This document shows positions 25,845-34,741 of a stretch of DNA of 64,000 bases, piece by piece (position 1 is the stretch's first letter; each line of letters opens with the position of its first letter). This DNA is from Paenibacillus pasadenensis DSM 19293 (lineage in GTDB: Bacteria; Bacillota; Bacilli; Paenibacillales; Paenibacillaceae): assembly GCF_000422485.1 (NCBI RefSeq), contig NZ_AULW01000039.1, forward strand, positions 62,001-126,000, in the 5' to 3' direction. Under the pieces are notes generated by a model. That model was not told where the DNA came from. It saw nothing but the letters and a program-made list of their open reading frames with translations, and searched no databases. The position numbers and the translations under genes are program-made.

Positions 25845-27191
25845 ATGGCAAAAAAATCGACCTCCGTGCTGGGCGCGGCCGCGCTGGCGTCCATGCTGGC
25901 GCTGACCGCCTGCGGCGGCGGCAACTCGGCCGGCAACGATGCGGGCGGCGAAGCCGCGAACGCGGGAGCGGGCTCGGGCTCGGCCGAAAAGATCACCCTC
26001 AAGATGATGCATCTGTGGCCGGCCGGCAGCTCCAAGCAGCAGAACATGATCGTCAACGACATCATTTCCCAATACCAGAGCGACAACCCGAACGTGACGA
26101 TCAAGCAGGAGATCCTGGAGAACGAGCAGTACAAGAACAAGCTCAAGGTGCTGTCCGCTTCCAACGACCTGCCGGATGTCGGCATGACCTGGGCGGCGGG
26201 ATTCCTGACTCCTTATGTCAAAGGCGATCTGTTCGCTCCGCTCGACGACGTGCTCGGCGGGGGCCTGAAGGACTCGTTCGTCTCCGGCACGACCGAGGCC
26301 TATGCGGTGGACGGCAAGACGTACGCGCTGCCGCTTGAGCTGAACATCACGCCGGTCTACTACAACAAGGCGATCTTCAGCAAGTACGGCCTGGAGGTGC
26401 CGCAGACGTACGCCGACTTCCAGAAGGCGGTCGACACGCTGCAGCAGAACGGCGTCGCGCCGATCGCGCTCGGCAACAAGGATCGCTGGACCGGCTCGCT
26501 CTGGTACATGTACCTGGCCGACCGGCTCGGGGGGCCGGAGACGCTCAAGAAGGCGATCGACCGCTCCGGCTCGTTCGAGGATCCGAGCCTCGTGCAGGCG
26601 GCGGACGAGGTGCGGAAGCTCGTCGACGGCAATGCCTTCAACAAGGGCTTCAACGGCCTGTCCAACGACGAGGGCAAGGCGGAGTTCCTGAGCGGCAAGG
26701 CGGCCATGTACCTGATGGGCACGTGGGAGCTGCCGAACTTCACGACGAACGAATCCATTCCGCAGGAGTTCCGCGACCAGGTCGGCTTCTTCAAGTTCCC
26801 GACGATCGAAGGCGGCAAGGGCGGCATCGACAGCTGGGTCGGCGGCCCGGGCGTAGGCCTGTTCGTCTCCGAGAACTCCAAGGTCAAGGAAGAGGCGAAG
26901 AAGTTCGTCAAGTTCTTCGTCGAGAAGTGGGGCGAGCAGTCGGTCACCAAGGCGGGCGTCATCCCGGCGACCAAGGTCGACACGTCCAAGGTCGACCTGC
27001 CGCAGATGTACATCGACATCCTGAACGAGCTCGGCAAGGCCAGCAACATCACGCTGTTCGCCGACGTGCAGATGAGCCCGGCCGTCGCGCAGGTCCATCT
27101 GAACATGATCCAGGCGCTGTTCGGCAAGGAAGTGGCGCCGGAGGCATTCGCCAAGCAGCATGAAGAGGCGCTGAAGCAGGACGCCGGCTGA
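25845..27191 (+). CDS. Extracellular sugar-binding lipoprotein of a CUT1 ABC transporter
   Basis: A 448-residue family 1 solute-binding protein. The lipoprotein signal ends LALTACGGG, the Cys being the lipid anchor, followed by a Gly/Ala/Asn-rich tether. The mature part shows the two-lobed fold with KITLKMMHLWPAGSSKQ at the first strand, YALPLELNITPVYYNKAIF, and the family GKAAMYLMGTWELPNF. AAGGGGAGG fixes the start at the eighth codon of a longer frame. It binds an oligosaccharide, probably manno-oligosaccharides given the surrounding mannanase and mannosidase. A hairpin follows the gene and may set its higher expression relative to the permeases. Confidence 0.92.
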   Translation: MAKKSTSVLGAAALASMLALTACGGGNSAGNDAGGEAANAGAGSGSAEKITLKMMHLWPAGSSKQQNMIVNDIISQYQSDNPNVTIKQEILENEQYKNKLKVLSASNDLPDVGMTWAAGFLTPYVKGDLFAPLDDVLGGGLKDSFVSGTTEAYAVDGKTYALPLELNITPVYYNKAIFSKYGLEVPQTYADFQKAVDTLQQNGVAPIALGNKDRWTGSLWYMYLADRLGGPETLKKAIDRSGSFEDPSLVQAADEVRKLVDGNAFNKGFNGLSNDEGKAEFLSGKAAMYLMGTWELPNFTTNESIPQEFRDQVGFFKFPTIEGGKGGIDSWVGGPGVGLFVSENSKVKEEAKKFVKFFVEKWGEQSVTKAGVIPATKVDTSKVDLPQMYIDILNELGKASNITLFADVQMSPAVAQVHLNMIQALFGKEVAPEAFAKQHEEALKQDAG

Positions 27192-27215
27192 TTCCGAGGC
27201 TGCGCGGCTCCGAAG

Positions 27216-27249
27216 GAGGACCTGTCCCGCGAGGCGGGCGCAGGTCCTC
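27216..27249 (+). other. Intercistronic hairpin between binding-protein and permease genes
   Basis: GAGGACCTG (27216-27224) pairs with CAGGTCCTC (27241-27249), with CCCGC and GCGGG continuing the stem inward. There is no long T-run. Such hairpins typically stabilise the binding-protein mRNA or partly terminate transcription. Confidence 0.6.
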
Positions 27250-27301
27250 TTCGCTTGCCGCCGCATCCGCCACCCGAACGTGCGAAGGAGCGTGAACAAG
27301 C

Positions 27302-28180
27302 ATGGATAAAGTGATGTCCAACAAGAAGATGATTGCCCTCTACGTGCTGCCGGCGCTGCTGCTCGTGCTCGTCCTCATCTACGTGCCGATCGTGCTCACG
27401 GGCTATTACGGCCTGATGAAATGGGACGGCATCGGCGAGATGACGTTCACCGGCCTGGACCAGTACGCGAAGCTCGTCCGCGACGCGGCGTTCTGGGACA
27501 GCGCCGGCCACTCCCTGCTGCTGGCGGCGTTCTCCGCGCTCAGCCTGCTCGGCTACCTGGCGGCGGCGCTCGTGCTAGCCGGCGAGGTCAAGGGCGCGAA
27601 CCTGCTGCGCAAGCTGTACCTGATCCCGATGCTGCTGAGCTCCGTGGCGATCGCCCAGCTGTGGGCCAAGATCTACCATCCGACGAACGGCATCCTCAAC
27701 ACGCTGCTCGGCGCGGTCGGCCTGCCCGATACGGTGGAGTGGCTGTCGGACACGAGCATCGTGCTGCTGTCGATCTTCATCCCGATCATCTGGCAGTACG
27801 CCGGCTTCTACATCCTGATCTACTACGCGGCGCTCAAGAACATCCCGACCTCGCTCGTCGAGGCGGCGCGGATCGACGGCGCGAGCCCGCTGCAGATCGC
27901 GCTGCGCGTCAAGCTGCCGCTCATCGCCGGCGTCGCCAAGATGACCGTCGTGCTGGCGGTCGTCGGCTCGCTCAAGTACTTCGACCTGATCTACGTCATG
28001 ACCGGAGGCGGGCCGAACGGAGCGAGCGAGGTCATGGCTTCCTACATGTACAAGCAGGCGTTCAGCAGCTACGACTTCGGCTACGGCAGCGCGATCGGAT
28101 TTTTCCTGCTGCTCATCTGCCTCGCCGTCACCTGGCTGATCCGCAAGCTCACCTCGTCCGAAGAGGTCCAATACTCGTAA
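27302..28180 (+). CDS. CUT1 ABC sugar transporter permease 1 (MalF/LacF-like)
   Basis: A 292-residue inner-membrane permease with six predicted helices, the first at about residues 10-33. The cytoplasmic EAA loop that contacts the ATPase is seen as SLVEAARIDGASPLQIALRV (the EAA---G motif). It forms a heterodimer with the product of the next gene. GAAGGAGCG precedes the ATG. No ATPase subunit gene is present in the locus; CUT1 systems in Bacillus and relatives commonly share one MsmX-type ATPase encoded elsewhere, and that is the likely situation here. Confidence 0.93.
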   Translation: MDKVMSNKKMIALYVLPALLLVLVLIYVPIVLTGYYGLMKWDGIGEMTFTGLDQYAKLVRDAAFWDSAGHSLLLAAFSALSLLGYLAAALVLAGEVKGANLLRKLYLIPMLLSSVAIAQLWAKIYHPTNGILNTLLGAVGLPDTVEWLSDTSIVLLSIFIPIIWQYAGFYILIYYAALKNIPTSLVEAARIDGASPLQIALRVKLPLIAGVAKMTVVLAVVGSLKYFDLIYVMTGGGPNGASEVMASYMYKQAFSSYDFGYGSAIGFFLLLICLAVTWLIRKLTSSEEVQYS

Positions 28181-28199
28181 GCGAAAGGAGCCAACCGAC

Positions 28200-29081
28200 A
28201 TGTCGCAACGACTCGCCGCGGCTCGCGCAGAAGCCGGCCCTGCCGGGCGCTCTGCCGCCAGCCCGGTCCTGAAGACGCTCCTGTACGCCGCATTGGCCCT
28301 CATCGCCGTCGCGCAGGTGTTCCCGCTGCTCTGGCTCGCCGTCTTTTCCCTCAAGGACACGCAGGAGATCTTCACGAAGTCTCCGCTCTCGCTGCCGGCC
28401 AGCCCCAAGTGGGAGAACTACGAGAAGGTATGGACCGAGGGCAACATCGGCCAGTACTTCTTCAACAGCGTCTGGTACACCGTCGCCGCCGTCGCCGCGA
28501 CCGTGCTGCTCGCGAGCCTCGTCACATTCGCGCTGACGCGCATGAAGTGGGGCTGGAAAAAGCCCGTGCTCGGTCTGTTCATGGTCGGCATCATGATTCC
28601 GATCCACTCGACGCTCATCCCGCTGTTTCAGATGTTCATGAAGGCGGGCCTGACCGACCATCCGCTCTCGATCATCCTGGCGTACACCGCGTTCAACCTG
28701 CCGCTGACGATCATGATCCTGCTCGGCTTCTACGAGACGCTGCCGCGCGAGGTCGAGGAGGCGGCCGTCATGGACGGCTGCTCCGTCAACCGCATCTTCT
28801 TCCAGATCGTGCTGCCGATGACGGCATCCGTGCTGGCGACGACGGTCATCATCAACATGATCTACAACTGGAACGAGTTCGTCTTCGTCAACACGTTCAT
28901 CAGCAGCGACACGCTCAAGACGCTGACCGTCGGCATCCAGAACTTCATCGGCCAGTACTCGGCCGACTGGGGCGCGATCGGCGCCACGCTCATGATCAGC
29001 ATCCTGCCGATCCTGATCGCCTTCTTCGCGCTCAGCAACCAGATCGTCGAGGGCATGACGGCGGGCTCGGTGAAGGGTTGA
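28200..29081 (+). CDS. CUT1 ABC sugar transporter permease 2 (MalG/LacG-like)
   Basis: A 293-residue permease with six helices. Its EAA loop reads LPREVEEAAVMDGCSVNRIF, typical of the MalG side of the dimer. A 30-residue Ala/Arg-rich cytoplasmic tail precedes the first helix. It follows permease 1 by 19 bases with AAAGGAG in the gap. Together with the binding protein and an unlinked ATPase it would import the oligosaccharides that the GH43 and GH2 enzymes then break down inside the cell. Confidence 0.93.
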   Translation: MSQRLAAARAEAGPAGRSAASPVLKTLLYAALALIAVAQVFPLLWLAVFSLKDTQEIFTKSPLSLPASPKWENYEKVWTEGNIGQYFFNSVWYTVAAVAATVLLASLVTFALTRMKWGWKKPVLGLFMVGIMIPIHSTLIPLFQMFMKAGLTDHPLSIILAYTAFNLPLTIMILLGFYETLPREVEEAAVMDGCSVNRIFFQIVLPMTASVLATTVIINMIYNWNEFVFVNTFISSDTLKTLTVGIQNFIGQYSADWGAIGATLMISILPILIAFFALSNQIVEGMTAGSVKG

Positions 29082-29148
29082 TCCGCCTGAGCCCGCACCT
29101 GAGCCTGCCCCTGCCCCTGCGACTTGCGACTCCAGAAAGGATGGTACG

Positions 29149-30129
29149 ATGACCGCCAAACCGAGCTTCAACCAGCCGCTCGTCACCCATATCTACACCG
29201 CCGATCCGTCGGCCCATGTGTTCGAAGGCAAGCTGTACGTCTATCCGTCCCATGACCTCGACCACGAGCGCGTGTCCAACGACAACGGCGACCAGTACGA
29301 CATGGAGGACTACCATGTGCTGTCGATGGACGCCGCGGACGCGCCTTGCGTCGACCACGGCCAAGCGCTGCATGTGCGCGACGTGCCGTGGGCGTCCCGC
29401 CAGATGTGGGCGCCGGACGCCGCCTGCAAGGACGGCAAGTATTATCTGTTCTTCCCGGCGCGGGACGAGGACGGCATCTTCCGCATCGGCGCCGCCGTCG
29501 GCGAGCGGCCGGAGGGTCCGTTCCGGGCCGAGCCGAGCTGGATCGACGGCACGTTCAGCATCGACCCGGCGGCGTTCGTCGACGACGACGGCCGCGCCTA
29601 TTTGATCTTCGGCGGCCTGTGGGGCGGACAGCTGGAAAAATGGCAGGGCGGCTTCTTCGATCCGGACGCCGCAGGGCCTGCCTGGGACGAGCCGGCGCTC
29701 GGGCCCCGCGCCGCCGAGCTGGCGGACGACATGCTGTCGCTGAGGAGCGCTCCCGCAGAGCTCTCCATCGTCGACGCGGACGGCCGGCCGATCGCGGCCG
29801 GCGACGAGGAGCGCCGCTATTTCGAGGGACCGTGGATGCACAAGCATCAGGGGCGCTACTACCTGTCGTACTCGACCGGCACGACGCACAAGATCGTCTA
29901 CGCGACGAGCGACCATCCGCTCGGCCCGTTCGTCTACCAGGGGACGATCCTGGAGCCGGTCGTCGGCTGGACGACCCATCACTCGATCGTGGAGTGGGAC
30001 GGCAAGTGGTATCTGTTCTACCACGACAGCTCGCTCTCCGGCGGCGCCGACAACAAGCGCTGCGTCAAGTTCACGGAGCTGCATCACGAAGAGGACGGAT
30101 CGATCCGCACCGTCCGGCCTTATGAATGA
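29149..30129 (+). CDS. Intracellular GH43-family glycoside hydrolase
   Basis: A 326-residue five-bladed beta-propeller enzyme without signal peptide, so cytoplasmic. The three acidic catalytic residues are recognisable: Asp19 in YTADPSAHVF (general base), Asp near 139 in FSIDPAAFVDDDG (pKa modulator), and Glu near 226 in RRYFEGPWMHKHQG (general acid). Family members are beta-xylosidases or alpha-arabinofuranosidases. It sits directly behind the permeases, so it probably trims side-chain sugars of imported oligosaccharides. AAAGGATGG precedes the ATG. A terminator follows. Confidence 0.9.
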   Translation: MTAKPSFNQPLVTHIYTADPSAHVFEGKLYVYPSHDLDHERVSNDNGDQYDMEDYHVLSMDAADAPCVDHGQALHVRDVPWASRQMWAPDAACKDGKYYLFFPARDEDGIFRIGAAVGERPEGPFRAEPSWIDGTFSIDPAAFVDDDGRAYLIFGGLWGGQLEKWQGGFFDPDAAGPAWDEPALGPRAAELADDMLSLRSAPAELSIVDADGRPIAAGDEERRYFEGPWMHKHQGRYYLSYSTGTTHKIVYATSDHPLGPFVYQGTILEPVVGWTTHHSIVEWDGKWYLFYHDSSLSGGADNKRCVKFTELHHEEDGSIRTVRPYE

Positions 30130-30142
30130 CGGCACTCCTCTA

Positions 30143-30189
30143 AGGGCTGTCCCGCACGTCGAGCCATCGACGAGCGGGGCGGCCCTTTT
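30143..30189 (+). terminator. Rho-independent terminator after the GH43 gene
   Basis: A 20-position stem beginning AGGGCTG and closing GGCCCT, with one mismatch and two G-T pairs around loop GCCA, followed by TTTTCC. It ends the transporter/GH43 transcript 14 bases after the stop. Confidence 0.8.
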
Positions 30190-30244
30190 CCTTTGCCATC
30201 GGATTTTGCGTCGATCCGAATTCGGATTTAACAAAACGAAACAG

Positions 30245-30273
30245 TTGAATTAATTTGAAGGCGTTGATACGAT
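30245..30273 (+). promoter_or_regulatory. Promoter of the GH2 gene
   Basis: TTGAAT at 30245-30250, 17-base spacer and TACGAT at 30268-30273, in an unusually A/T-rich stretch. It lies 51 bases before the GH2 start. Confidence 0.6.
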
Positions 30274-30323
30274 GGAGGAACAGGTTTGCTTTTGCTTTCG
30301 AATAAGGGAAGGTTGGGTGCGAC

Positions 30324-33300
30324 ATGGAGATGCGGAAGCTGGATGCGGCATGGGAAGTAAAGGGATTCTGGCCGTGGGTGCCGCTGAAGGGCACGAGCAT
30401 GGAGATCGGCAATGAGCTGCTCGGCGTGACGGAGTGGATTCCGGCGACGGTGCCGGGCGGCGTGCATGAGGATCTGTACCGGGCGGGGCTCATCCCCGAT
30501 CCGTATGTCGATACGAACAGCTTGGCAGTCGAATGGGTGGAGAACCGCTGGTGGGTGTATCGCGGCCGCTTCGCGCCGCCGGAGCTTGAGCCGGGCTGCC
30601 GGGCCGAGCTCGTGCTGGCCGGACTCGACTACGAGGCGATCGTCTCGCTGAACGGCCGCCGCCTCGGCGAGCATGAAGGCATGTACGAGCCGGCCGTCTA
30701 CGACGTGACCGATCTGCTCGGCGAGCGCGAGACGGCGGAGCTGCAGATCATCCTCAAGCAGGCGCCGGACGAGATGGGCCAGATCGGCAAGACGAGCGAG
30801 ACGTTCACGCAGAAGAGCCGCTTCAACTACAAGTGGGACTTCTCGACCCGGCTCGTCAACGTCGGCATCTGGGACACCGTCTCGCTGCGCGTCCGCCGCG
30901 CCGTCTCGCTGGACGAGCTGGCGCTGCATGCGGATGTGCGCGAGGACGGTACGGGAGTCGTGTCGGTGGCGGCCCTCGCGCGCGTGGAGAAAGGGACGGA
31001 CGAGGCCGCGGCGGAGCTGGAGCTGCTCGATCCGGACGGCCGGACGGCCGCCCGCTGGAGCGGTCCGGTCGTGGACGGAGCGGTCCGGGCCGAGCTGGAG
31101 GTGCCGGAGCCGCGTCTGTGGCATCCGAACGGATACGGCGAGCAGCCGCTCTACGAGCTGAGGCTGCGCCTGTTCGCGGAAGGCCGGCTGACGGAGGAGA
31201 CGACTCGGCGGACCGGCATCCGCCGCATCGAGTACCGGCGCAACCCGGGCGGACCGGACGACGCGCTGCCGTACACGTTTGTCGTCAACGGACAGCCGAT
31301 CTACATTCAAGGCGCGAACCTGACGCCGCTCGACCATCTGTACGGCAACGTCGGAGCGGAGCGCTACGGCTGGCTCGCGCGTCTCGCCCGGCGGGCGAAT
31401 CTCAACCTGCTGCGGGTGTGGGGCGGCGGCCTTATCGAAAAGGAAGAGCTGTACGACCTGTGCGACCGTCTCGGCATCCTCGTCTGGCAGGAGTTCATCC
31501 AGTCCAGCTCCGGCATCGACAACGAGCCGTCCCAAAAGCCGCGCTTCCTCGAGCTGCTCGGCCGCAGCGCCGTGCAGGCGCTCAAGACGCGGCGCAACCA
31601 TGTGTCGCTGGCGGTGTGGAGCGGCGGCAACGAGCTGATGAGCGCGCCCGACCGGCCTTCGACGTATGAGGACGCCAACCTCGCCTATTTGCGGGCGCTC
31701 GTCGCCGAGCATGATCCGCAGCGGCTGTTCCTGCCGACGTCGGCGTCCGGTCCGAGGCAGTACATCACGAGCGAGAAGGGCGTCAGCCACGACGTCCACG
31801 GCCACTGGAAGTACATGGGCAATCCGGGCCATTACCCGCTGTACGCCGAGGCGGACCATCTGTTCCACAGTGAGTTCGGCGTCGACGGCGTCAGCAGCGT
31901 GAAAAGCCTGCGCAAGTTCCTGTCGGAGCCTCATCGGAAGCCGGTGTCGATGGAGGAGAGCTTCGTCTGGCGCCACCATGGCGAATGGTGGGACACGTTC
32001 GGCCGCGATACGGAGCTGTTCGGCGGCTTCGCCGACCTGCAGGCGTTCTCCGACGCGAGCCAGTGGATCCAGGCGGAAGGGCTGCGCTTCATCCTCGAGG
32101 CCAACCGGCGCCGCCAGGGCCGGCAGAGCGGCAGCATCATCTGGCAGCTCAACGAGCCGTGGCCGAACGCCAGCTGCACGAATCTCGTCGACTACTACAT
32201 GGAGCCGAAGATGGCCTACTACTGGACCCGCTCCGCCTTTGAGGGCACGCATGCATCGCTCGACTACCGCTCGCTGGACGCGCCGGCGGGCAGCCGGCTG
32301 CAGGCGGCGGTGCATCTGCATCGCAGGCCGGGAGCGGCGGCGGGCGAAGGAGGCTTGCTGGCGGCGGGCCTGGCGGCGGGCGAGGCGCGCGGGTTGGATG
32401 CGGGCCTGGCGGGTACGGCGATGATGGAGAGAGGCGCGAGCCAGGCGACGGGCGAAGGAGGCGGGTTGGCATCGGGCCAGTCGAGCCAGTCGAATCCGCA
32501 GATGGACGAGAGAGAGGCGAGCCAGGCGGGAAGGGCGAGCGGCGAGGGGCGCGAGCTGGATGCGGGCCAGTCGAACCAGGCGATGGATGAGGGACTCGAG
32601 GCGAATGTGACGCCGCTTCTCCGCGTACGCGCCGAAGTGAGGGACTTGCGCGGAGCGCTGCTGCATGAGCAGACGTTCGATGCGCCGGCCGGCGGGGAAA
32701 CGGGCGCGGGAAGCGGCTCGCTCCGACTCGGAACGCTGGACTGGGTCGTGCAGGACACCTACAACGGCCTGCTGCTCGTCCGTCTCCGCATCGAGGGGAT
32801 GGATGCGCCTCCTCCCGTCGACTACTTCTTCTCTACGCGGTCGCCGGAGGTATATGCCGCCGCGCTGGAGCCGATGGCCGCCGCGCTGCGGGCCGAGCCG
32901 CTGGGCGGTTGGGAGCAGGCGCCGCCCGAAGCGGGCGGACCGGCAGCCAGTCCGCGCCTATGTCATCGCCAACGACGGCACGGAAGCCGCGCTGCATGTG
33001 CGGCCGGAGGAGACGACCGACGGCTGGTGGATGGAGGCGAGCGAGGCGTACTTCACGCTGCTGCCGGGAGAGTCGCGCCGGGTGGAGCTCTTCTGCGCGC
33101 CTCGCCGCGGCGAGCTGTTCGGCGCCGGAGCGGCGATCCGCGCCTCGGACGCGGGAAGAGTCGGCACGGATGCGGCGATTCGCGGCGCGGATGCGGAGAG
33201 TGTCGGCACGGATGCGAGGAGAGTTGGCACGGCTGAGGCGGGACGTGCCGCGGATGTGGAGAGTGTCGGCACGGATGCGGCGACTCGTGCCGGCGACGTG

Positions 33301-33354
33301 CCGACGGAGCCGACGGTCGTCTTCCGTGCGTTCAACCAGCCGCTGCCGGTGTGA
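30324..33354 (+). pseudogene. GH2-family beta-mannosidase, frameshifted near the C-terminus
   Basis: The first frame gives the sugar-binding, immunoglobulin-like and TIM-barrel domains of an intracellular beta-mannosidase that removes mannose from the non-reducing ends of oligosaccharides. The acid/base is in WSGGNELM (Glu near residue 435) and the nucleophile in HSEFGVDG (near 516). Around 32931-32942 the match moves to another frame: after APPEAGG the homologous continuation QPVRAYVIANDG is read one base later, and that frame stops at 33352-33354. The barrel is intact, so activity may survive if this is a sequencing or assembly error. A Gly/Ala-rich insert (about residues 665-760) and a repetitive GTDA-rich stretch near the end are unlike relatives. 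Confidence 0.85.
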
Positions 33355-33369
33355 GGGCAGCAATAGATA

Positions 33370-33414
33370 GGGGCAGATCAAGGCCGAGCGGATCGGCCTT
33401 GATCTGCCCCTTCT
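33370..33414 (+). terminator. Rho-independent terminator after the GH2 gene
   Basis: A perfect 18-bp stem (33370-33387 with 33393-33410), loop GCGGA, followed by TTCTTTAT. It separates the GH2 gene from the tandem array that follows. Confidence 0.85.
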
Positions 33415-33437
33415 TTATATGCTGTAGTATCGCGCGA

Positions 33438-33849
33438 GCCCGCCGAACCTGCCCAACCAAGGCATAGAAGTGCCTTGGTTGCGTTCAAAACCCGCCGAAC
33501 CTGCCCAACCAAGGCATAGAAGTGCCTTGGTTGCATTCAAAACCCGCCGAACCGGCCCAACCAAGGCATAAAAGTGCCTTGGTTGCGTTCAAACCCGCCG
33601 AACCGATTCAACCAAGGCATAAAAGTGCCTTGGATGCGTTCAAAACCCGCCGAACCGGCCCAACCAAGGCATAGAAGTGCCTTGGATGCGTTCAAAACCC
33701 GCCGAACCGGCCCAACCAAGGCATAAAAGTGCCTTGGATGCGTTCCAAAACCCGCCGAACCGGCCCAACCAAGGCATAAAAGTGCCTTGGATGCATTCAA
33801 AACCCGCCGAACCAGCCCGACCAAGGCATAAAAGTGCCTTGGATGCGTT
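33438..33849. repeat. Tandem array 1: eight ~52-bp units with palindromic core
   Basis: Eight head-to-tail units with cores starting at 33457, 33509, 33561, 33612, 33664, 33716, 33769 and 33821, giving spacings of 51-53 and mostly 52. Each core is the hairpin CCAAGGCA, a six-base A-rich loop, TGCCTTGG; a GC-rich spacer containing CCCGCCGAACC joins units. The array fills the gap between the convergent GH2 and WYL genes. A minus-strand frame is open through it, but the 52-base period rotates all three frames, so it is not credible as a gene. Confidence 0.93.
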
Positions 33850-33859
33850 GGGCTGCCGT

Positions 33860-34741
33860 CTAAGCCTCCGCGTCAGCCCCAGCCTCCGCCTCGCCCGCCT
33901 CAACCTCCGCCTTCGCCTCGGCAACGGCCTCCAGCCGAATCCCGTACCGGGCCAGCGCCTTCACCGCGCTGGCTCTCATCTGCTCCTGCAGAGCAGCGCT
34001 AGCAGCGCCATCGGCGACGCGCACCCGCTTGCCGAGGAAGCGCAGCTTCTGCAGCAGGAAGCCGCGCTCGTCCCGCGGATAGCGGAGCGCGATGCGGTAG
34101 ACGCCCTCGGCGGCGTCGAAGCGCACCTCCTGGCGGAAGCAGGAGAGCGCGTACAGGATGCGCGACAGCTCGCGGTTGTAGCGGGGGAGGAGCTCCAGCT
34201 CGACCTCCTCCTGCGAGCGCGCCGTCAGCCGCGCGATCGCCGCGTCCAGCCGATCCGCCTCGCCCGGCGGCAGCGGCCGCTCCTCCACGCCATGCGCGTG
34301 GGTGAGCCGCGTGCGCATGAGCGGCCGTCCCTGGCTCCGGTGCCAGAGCAGGTACCACTGCTTGGTCGACATCGCGTAGTCGAGCCGGTACGGGTAGCCC
34401 TCGGCATGGCGCAGCTCGCCGCCGCCCTTGGCGCTGTAGGCGAGCCGCATGCCGCTGCGGCCCGCAATGATCGCCGCCAGCTCTGGCAGCAGCGGCGAAT
34501 ACAGCCGCCGCTCCCGGCTGCGCGCCTTCTCGTCCAGATGTCCCAGCGGCAGCGGCGGCTCCTCGGCCAGCAGCTCCGCGAGCTTGGCGCGCGCCGCCGC
34601 GCCGAGGAAGCCTTCTGCGGCGGGATGCTCCAGCATGAGCTTCAGCCAGGCGCGCTCGCGCCCGGTCACGGCGACGGCGCCCGCCTCCGCCATGCGGCGG
34701 CTCAGCTCATGATTGTGCGCCTTGTCGAACAGCAGCTCCAT
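33860..34741 (-). CDS. WYL-domain protein
   Basis: A 293-residue cytoplasmic protein with a WYL domain (about residues 95-170), the ligand-binding module that follows the HTH in many bacterial regulators and phage-defence controllers; here STKQWYLLWHR carries the WYL triplet. No N-terminal helix-turn-helix is seen, which suggests it works with the HTH-WYL protein encoded just upstream, whose 3' end it overlaps by 35 bases. The C-terminus is an Ala/Glu-rich tail that may be disordered. Stop codon lies ten bases from tandem array 1. Function beyond ligand sensing is not known. Confidence 0.8.
   Translation of the reverse strand: MELLFDKAHNHELSRRMAEAGAVAVTGRERAWLKLMLEHPAAEGFLGAAARAKLAELLAEEPPLPLGHLDEKARSRERRLYSPLLPELAAIIAGRSGMRLAYSAKGGGELRHAEGYPYRLDYAMSTKQWYLLWHRSQGRPLMRTRLTHAHGVEERPLPPGEADRLDAAIARLTARSQEEVELELLPRYNRELSRILYALSCFRQEVRFDAAEGVYRIALRYPRDERGFLLQKLRFLGKRVRVADGAASAALQEQMRASAVKALARYGIRLEAVAEAKAEVEAGEAEAGADAEA

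Noticed and set aside
33438-33849. CRISPR array
   Set aside because: Units are contiguous and near identical over their whole 52 bases. There are no unique spacers between constant repeats and no cas genes in the window. The same holds for the other three arrays.
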